A DNA stretch of 35,545 bases from the NCBI GenBank assembly GCA_964425275.1, contig CAYRLZ010000073.1, positions 1 to 35,545 of the forward strand. The letters are read 5' to 3'. A program made the translations under genes and the position numbers. Every line of letters starts with the position of its first letter. The first letter of the stretch is position 1. Of the stretch, positions 31,575-35,545 are shown piece by piece. Source of the stretch: CAYRLZ01 sp964425275 (GTDB taxonomy: Bacteria; Hydrothermota; Tepidihabitantia; Tepidihabitantales; JBDRVQ01). The notes below the pieces were generated by a model. The model had not been told where the DNA came from. It was given only the letters and a program-made list of their open reading frames with translations, and did no database searches.

Positions 31575-32119
31575 TGGCTAAAGGTCTTTCTTAAAATATT
31601 CTGACCCAATTTCTCAATTGCTTGATTTATCGCCTTCTCCTCGGTCTCGGAGTTTGGGTCATAGGTGCCGAAGGCGGAGAATTTATCTTCCCAGAGAGAA
31701 TTGCCTTTTAACCTTTCTTCGCATTGCGCCACGCAATCAATCGTTACCTTCCAGACTGAAATATTTTGGTTCGCATCATAAGAGAAAGGGGTCTTATTAT
31801 AATTGCTAATTTGACAATGAATGATAATATCGGCTTCCTCCAAGCTGGTAATTTCTAACCGTTTATCCCGGCGGTAGGTTTCAATTAAAGTATTGGTCAG
31901 AATTTCCTCCAGACCGATTTTTAAGGTATTATTTTCTGCCAATGGAATCGCTACTTTCTTAATATCGGAACGGAGAAGTGAGAATCGGGTAGAATAGCCA
32001 CAGCAACCATAGATAAAGAGAAGAAAAGAAATAATTAGAAACCACCAATCGTTAATGTCCTGTTTTACACAAAATAAGAATTTTTGAACCTTTGATTTTA
32101 AAAGTCTTCTTACCTTCAT
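31568..32119 (-). CDS. lptE: LptE-like LPS-assembly lipoprotein
   Basis: 183 residues from ATG 32119 (AAGGAG seven bases upstream). A start at 32206 would add 29 residues but lies upstream of the promoter. A long N-region and a hydrophobic stretch end in IYGCCGYSTRF, a lipobox-like site with Cys39, followed by the LptE pattern: VAIPLAENNTLKIGLEEILTN, RLEITSLEEADIII and a C-terminal EEKAINQAIEKLGQNIL. LptE plugs the LptD pore that inserts LPS in the outer membrane, so its presence argues for a diderm envelope. The 27-residue pre-hydrophobic region is longer than usual for a signal peptide. Confidence 0.82.
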   Translation of the reverse strand: MKVRRLLKSKVQKFLFCVKQDINDWWFLIISFLLFIYGCCGYSTRFSLLRSDIKKVAIPLAENNTLKIGLEEILTNTLIETYRRDKRLEITSLEEADIIIHCQISNYNKTPFSYDANQNISVWKVTIDCVAQCEERLKGNSLWEDKFSAFGTYDPNSETEEKAINQAIEKLGQNILRKTFSQW

Positions 32120-32135
32120 TTTATCACTCCTTCTC

Positions 32136-32163
32136 ATTGTAATCTTGCTGGCAAAGAAGTCAA
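32136..32163 (-). promoter_or_regulatory. lptE operon promoter
   Basis: On the minus strand, TTGACT (32163-32158), a 16-bp spacer and TACAAT (32141-32136). A leader of about 10 bases contains the Shine-Dalgarno for the ATG at 32119. The upstream candidate start at 32206 is not transcribed from here. Confidence 0.7.
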
Positions 32164-32225
32164 GTATAGCTAAGGGTGGATAAAAAAGAAGGGAGAGTTC
32201 TGCCAAGCATAAACCGTAAAAGTAT

Positions 32226-32253
32226 TTGACTTTTCAAAAATATCTTATAAAGT
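32226..32253 (+). promoter_or_regulatory. purE promoter
   Basis: TTGACT (32226-32231), a 16-bp spacer and TAAAGT (32248-32253), a 4/6 match. The leader would carry AAGGAG before the ATG at 32272. Divergent from the lptE promoter. A TATAAG at 32253-32258 is an alternative -10 with a long spacer. Confidence 0.5.
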
Positions 32254-32271
32254 ATAAGGAAAGGAGATTTT

Positions 32272-32733
32272 ATGGTAAGTATCATCGTTGGCTCAAAGTC
32301 CGACTTGCCCGAGATTGAAGGGGCAAAAAAAATCTTTGAAGAATTCGGTGTCAAATACGAAATAAAGGTCCTCTCTGCCCATCGGACACCCGAGGAATTA
32401 AAAGAATACATTAAGGCGGTGGAAAAGAAAGGCTTTGAAGTAATCATCGCCTGTGCCGGAATGTCGGCTCATTTACCTGGTGTCATTGCTTCCCAGACGA
32501 TTCTACCGGTAATCGGTGTGCCGATGAAAAGTGAACTTTTGGGCATTGACTCTCTACTCTCCATCGTCCAAATGCCCAAAGGAATCCCGGTGGCAACGAT
32601 GGGGATTGGCAAGAGCGGGACAGTCAATGGTGCACTCTTCGCCATTAAAATCCTTGCCCGAAGATATCCGGAATATGAGAAGAAAATCCAAGAATATCGG
32701 GAAAGGATGAAAAGGGAGGTGTTGGGTGATTAA
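32272..32733 (+). CDS. purE: N5-carboxyaminoimidazole ribonucleotide mutase
   Basis: 153 residues, normal for class I PurE, which moves the carboxyl group of N5-CAIR to make CAIR in purine synthesis. Seen: VGSKSDLPEIEGAK near the start, VLSAHRTPEEL, ACAGMSAHLPGVIAS and the GIDSLLSIVQMPKGIPVATM segment. The next gene starts 8 bases before its stop codon. purC lies two genes downstream, so this is a small purine operon with a nitroreductase in the middle. Confidence 0.96.
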   Translation: MVSIIVGSKSDLPEIEGAKKIFEEFGVKYEIKVLSAHRTPEELKEYIKAVEKKGFEVIIACAGMSAHLPGVIASQTILPVIGVPMKSELLGIDSLLSIVQMPKGIPVATMGIGKSGTVNGALFAIKILARRYPEYEKKIQEYRERMKREVLGD

Positions 32734-33385
32734 AAGAACCTTTCTTTTAATTACCCTAATTTTTTCCAATTTATTATTCGCTCAGAAAAAGGGGGAAAAA
32801 GTGAAATTACCCGAACCCCGTTACCAAAGTGAGACAAGTGTGGAGGAAGCGCTATTAAAACGAAGGTCAATAAGGAGTTATAAAAAGGATAAACTGACAT
32901 TGAGTGAGGTCTCACAACTCCTCTGGTCCGCCCAGGGGATAACCGCAAAATGGGGTGGAAGAACCTCTCCTTCTGCTGGTGCGACCTATCCCTTAGAAAT
33001 CTACATCGTGGTCGGTGATGTTTCTGGTCTGGAAAGCGGCGTTTATCACTATTTGTCCGAAGAACACGCCATAGAAAAAATCCTTAATAAAGATGTGAGA
33101 AAGGAACTGACGGGTGCGGCCTGGGGTCAGGACTATATCCTCTTCGCTCCATTAAATATCGTTATCGCCGCGGATTATAAAAGGACAACCGGAAGATATG
33201 GTGAAAGGGGAATCAGATATGTCCACAATGAGGTTGGCCATTGCGGCCAGAATATCCATCTCCAATGCGAGGCATTAGGTTTGGGAACCGTCGTGATTGG
33301 TGCCTTCTCCGATGAAAGGGTAAAAAAGATTCTCAATATCAAGGAAGAACCCCAATACATAATGCCGGTCGGCAGGAGGAAATGA
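32726..33385 (+). CDS. Exported SagB-type nitroreductase-family protein
   Basis: 219 residues from GTG 32726. An N-terminal signal peptide (MIKRTFLLITLIFSNLLFAQ) is followed by a nitroreductase-fold FMN domain of the SagB type: LLKRRSIRSYKKDKLTLSEV, SQLLWSAQGIT, RTSPSAGATYPLEIYIVVG and LQCEALGLGTVVIGAF. This family includes McbC-like oxidases and many short single-domain proteins of unknown role. Export of an FMN enzyme of this kind is unusual. It overlaps purE (8 bases) and purC (4 bases), so it is cotranscribed with them, but the link to purines is not understood. Confidence 0.85.
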   Translation: MIKRTFLLITLIFSNLLFAQKKGEKVKLPEPRYQSETSVEEALLKRRSIRSYKKDKLTLSEVSQLLWSAQGITAKWGGRTSPSAGATYPLEIYIVVGDVSGLESGVYHYLSEEHAIEKILNKDVRKELTGAAWGQDYILFAPLNIVIAADYKRTTGRYGERGIRYVHNEVGHCGQNIHLQCEALGLGTVVIGAFSDERVKKILNIKEEPQYIMPVGRRK

Positions 33386-34275
33386 TGGAAACTATGGTTA
33401 AAACCAACCTTTCGGGAATTAAGATATATAAAAGAGGGAAGGTGCGCGACATCTACGACCTGGAGGATAAACTCTTAATTGTTGCCACCGACCGCATCTC
33501 GGCATTTGACTATGTCCTACCAACTCCCATTCCCTTGAAAGGTATGGTCTTAACTGGTCTTTCGGTCTTCTGGTTTCACTTCCTAAAAGACATCTCCTCT
33601 TCCCATTTTATAACTGATGACCCTTCCCTTTTTCCTTCTATCTTAAAACCCCATTCGGAAATCTTAAAAGGGAGAAGTATCTTAGTGAAGAAGACGAATC
33701 CCTTACCAGTGGAATGTGTGGTTCGTGGTTATCTCACTGGTTCAGCCTTTAAGGAGTATAAAGAGAAAGGCGCGGTCTGTGGCCTAAGATTACCTTCGGG
33801 GCTCGCCGAGGCGGAAAAACTATCCCAACCAATCTTTACCCCGGCAACCAAAGCGGAAACCGGACACGATATCAACATCCCATTCGCCGAGATGGCAAAG
33901 ATGATTGGCGAAGAGACCGCAAAGATAATTAGAGAGAGAAGCATCAAACTTTATGAAACCGCTGCCCTTTACGCCGAGGAAAAGGGGATTATTATTGCCG
34001 ACACGAAGTTTGAATTCGGCTATTTGAATGGCGCAATAATTCTGATCGACGAAATCTTCACTCCGGACTCCTCCCGTTTCTGGGATAAAAAAACCTACCA
34101 GGTTGGTTCTTCCCCGCCCAGTTACGACAAACAGTTCGTTCGGGACTACTTAGTAAAAATCGGCTGGGATAAAAAACCACCAGCACCAGAATTGCCACCG
34201 GATGTCGTAGAAAAGACCAAAGAGAAGTATCTTACCGCCTACGAGAGATTAGTCGGCAGAAAATTATCTATCTAA
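33382..34275 (+). CDS. purC: SAICAR synthetase
   Basis: 297 residues, the long form of PurC (as in yeast and some bacteria; the short form is about 240). It joins CAIR and aspartate with ATP. Landmarks: YKRGKVRDIYDLEDKLLIVA, ATDRISAFDYVLP, PVECVVRGYLTGSAFKEYK, the EFGYLNG segment and DEIFTPDSSRFW near the C-terminus. The ATG overlaps the nitroreductase stop (ATGA) and has AGGAGG just upstream. Confidence 0.96.
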   Translation: MMETMVKTNLSGIKIYKRGKVRDIYDLEDKLLIVATDRISAFDYVLPTPIPLKGMVLTGLSVFWFHFLKDISSSHFITDDPSLFPSILKPHSEILKGRSILVKKTNPLPVECVVRGYLTGSAFKEYKEKGAVCGLRLPSGLAEAEKLSQPIFTPATKAETGHDINIPFAEMAKMIGEETAKIIRERSIKLYETAALYAEEKGIIIADTKFEFGYLNGAIILIDEIFTPDSSRFWDKKTYQVGSSPPSYDKQFVRDYLVKIGWDKKPPAPELPPDVVEKTKEKYLTAYERLVGRKLSI

Positions 34276-34285
34276 GGGGGATAAA

Positions 34286-34899
34286 ATGAGAATCTTAGGA
34301 ATTATTGGCTCAATGCGTAAGAAAAACACCGACCTTTTAGTGAAAACCGTCCTAAAATCCGCCCAAAAGGTAAAACCCGACCTCCAATCCGAAGTAATCC
34401 AAATCTCCGAAGTAGATATCAAACCCTGCTCGGCTTGTTATGACCTATGCTCAAAAAACCTTACCAGTGTGTGATTAAAGATGACCTTTCCCTTATCTTT
34501 AATAAGATGAAAGAATCTTCCGCGCTGGTCATTGGCTCGCCCCTCTACTTTAAGATTCCTTCCCGATTAACCGCTTTTATTGAGCGACTGGTTTGTCTTG
34601 CCTATTTTTACGACTGGCGGGGATTTAGAAAGCCCCATCCCTTAAACGACAAACCCTGTGGCCTGGTTGCGGTCTGTGGTGGTGACAACCCAACTCCGGT
34701 ATTAGAGGAACTTTTTAACTTCGCTTTATGCCTGAGGATGAAGCCCGTCACCCTAAAATCCTATCCCTATTTTGGTGTTGGTGGCAAAGGCAGGATAGAA
34801 GAGGATAAAGACCTAAATCCGATTAAAAATGCCAAACTCCTTGGTCAACTATTAGCCCAGGCAACGGAAAGAGATAAAAATGCCCAGCCGGCTTATTGA
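34286..34899 (+). pseudogene. NADPH-dependent FMN reductase, interrupted by a -1 frameshift
   Basis: The first frame (ATG 34286, 62 codons) reads ILGIIGSMRKKNTDLLV up to KPCSACYDLCSKN, then TGA at 34472. The rest of the protein continues in the -1 frame: PYQCVIKDDLSLIFNKMK, VIGSPLYFKIPSRLTAFIER and on to 34899. Together they form a complete flavodoxin-fold iron-sulfur flavoprotein/NADPH FMN reductase of 204 residues with C-x2-C cysteines. The shift point is A-AAA-AAC (34453-34459), a canonical -1 slippery heptamer, so three readings exist: a real frameshift mutation, a homopolymer sequencing error (A6 for A7), or programmed frameshifting. The type is given as pseudogene because this cannot be settled here. 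Confidence 0.75.
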
Positions 34900-35512
34900 A
34901 ATATTTGAAGATGAAGAACTCGTCGGGAAAATAAAAAGACGTCTACCTTACCTATTTCAAATTGCGGAATTAGAAAGTTCAAGGGCGAGAAAGGTAGGAA
35001 TGGAGGTTGGTTCAGTCCGGGAAAAGATAATTGTTGCTTTGCTCATTTATAAGTTTGGTGAACCTAATGTGGAAGCGGAAATACCTATCACTGAGCCAGA
35101 GGTGGATGCAAAATTATTTGGCGAACCTATATCCATTAAGACGATTACCGGCCGAAGTCTTAGCGGTGTCAAACTGATATGGACAGTTGATGCTCAAAAA
35201 GCAAAAGAGTTTCGGGAAAACTATTATCCCCATTGCGATATTTTACTGGCTCAAATATGTTGGAATGACATTGGCGGATTTTCCTTCATTCCCTTAGAAG
35301 TCCAGAAAAAACTTTTTAATAAAATAGGAAGAAAAAATTATATTAAACTGCCAAAACCGGGGACAAATCCTAGAGGTGTGGAAATTACCAGGGAAGCGTT
35401 ATCCGGATTAGTTGGGGATTACGAAACAAAGAAGATTTCCATCAACGGGCAAAGAAGAAAGATAGATTTCAACCCCTATAAGAGATGGGTTGACCTTTGG
35501 CGCGAGGAGTAA
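34880..35512 (+). CDS. ThaI-like type II restriction endonuclease
   Basis: A 210-residue protein matching the ThaI family (PF15514; ThaI recognises CGCG). Shared segments as remembered: LPYLFQIAELESSRARKVG, MEVGSVREKIIVALLIYKFG, the acidic catalytic-looking EAEIPITEPEVDAKLFGEP followed by ISIKTITG (a PD-(D/E)XK-like pattern), and the C-terminal RRKIDFNPYKRWVDLWR. The start overlaps the FMN reductase by 20 bases. Only two bases separate its stop from the next ATG, where a cognate methyltransferase would be expected but is cut off. The recognition site is inferred by family only. Confidence 0.78.
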   Translation: MPSRLIEIFEDEELVGKIKRRLPYLFQIAELESSRARKVGMEVGSVREKIIVALLIYKFGEPNVEAEIPITEPEVDAKLFGEPISIKTITGRSLSGVKLIWTVDAQKAKEFRENYYPHCDILLAQICWNDIGGFSFIPLEVQKKLFNKIGRKNYIKLPKPGTNPRGVEITREALSGLVGDYETKKISINGQRRKIDFNPYKRWVDLWREE

Positions 35513-35513
35513 G

Positions 35514-35545
35514 ATGGCATTGAGTAGAAAGAAAAAAGGCACTAA
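35514..35545 (+). CDS. Start of a downstream gene (truncated by the window)
   Basis: ATG at 35514 preceded by GAGGAG, then ALSRKKKGT before the window ends. Only ten codons are visible, so no family can be named. Its position directly after a restriction endonuclease makes the partner DNA methyltransferase the leading guess. Confidence 0.5.
   Translation, partial: MALSRKKKGT

Noticed and set aside
34472..34474. TGA in the FMN reductase as selenocysteine
   Set aside because: The frame after this TGA shows no similarity to the family, whereas the -1 frame does, so a frameshift explains it better.
1..35545. CRISPR array or rRNA genes
   Set aside because: No regularly spaced repeats and no rRNA-like conserved blocks were seen.

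Overview
The window reads as a chromosomal segment of an anaerobic or microaerophilic diderm bacterium of moderate to low GC. LptE and an SLBB/Wza-type exporter imply an outer membrane. A PorU-like C25 protease with a FlgD-like C-terminal domain points to the FCB/WOR-3 (Stahlbacteria-like) sphere. A UPF0282 metallo-hydrolase and a ThaI-type restriction enzyme are shared with archaea. This placement is inference from gene content; there is no rRNA in the window.

Layout: (1) 1-500, the 3' end of an IS transposase. (2) 504-1778, an SLBB polysaccharide-export protein. (3) 1893-4225, a minus-strand unit: tRNA-CAT, ilvE, rpiB and a UPF0282 hydrolase. (4) 4431-8953, the translation operon thrS-infC-rpmI-rplT-pheS, with an adenosine-specific kinase where pheT would be expected. 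(5) 9131-23790, a long plus-strand arsenic/thiol-redox island. (6) 23874-27644, a C25 PorU-like protein. (7) 27742-28785, selD, which itself contains an in-frame UGA at the active-site position. (8) 28762-32119, a minus-strand amidohydrolase, RlmD-type methyltransferase and LptE. (9) 32272-34275, purE, a SagB-type nitroreductase and purC. (10) 34286-35545, a frameshifted FMN reductase, a ThaI-like restriction endonuclease and the first codons of another gene.

The arsenic island starts with an ArsR repressor that has its own promoter and operator. A thiol-electron relay follows: a membrane-anchored SurA-N/thioredoxin fusion, CcdA and a small CPRC thioredoxin. Then come an ArsP-type permease, the Acr3 arsenite pump and a tandem Usp protein. 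The most unusual block is 15160-20417: DGC protein, DUF1805, DGC protein, a large radical SAM/SPASM-like enzyme, a CxxC-less AhpD-fold protein, a small CC-motif protein, a two-gene minimal SUF system (SmsC/SmsB) and an FmdB zinc ribbon. These genes mostly overlap or abut. The layout suggests a dedicated Fe-S supply for the radical SAM enzyme beside arsenic export and reduction, possibly an undescribed arsenic or metal-thiol processing pathway. The 3' end of the island is decaying: a ProC-DGC chimera, a 50-codon acr3 remnant fused by ATGA to arsC, and a thioredoxin pseudogene.

Promoters are unusually readable: TTGAC(A/T) or TTGATT, 16-17 bp, then a TAnAAT-like box. At slb, thrS, porU and selD the predicted +1 falls on or next to the start codon, suggesting leaderless mRNAs and fixing the starts of thrS and selD. 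Within the island two genes appear to use non-AUG starts (AUA for acr3, CUG for fmdB), each behind a well-spaced Shine-Dalgarno.
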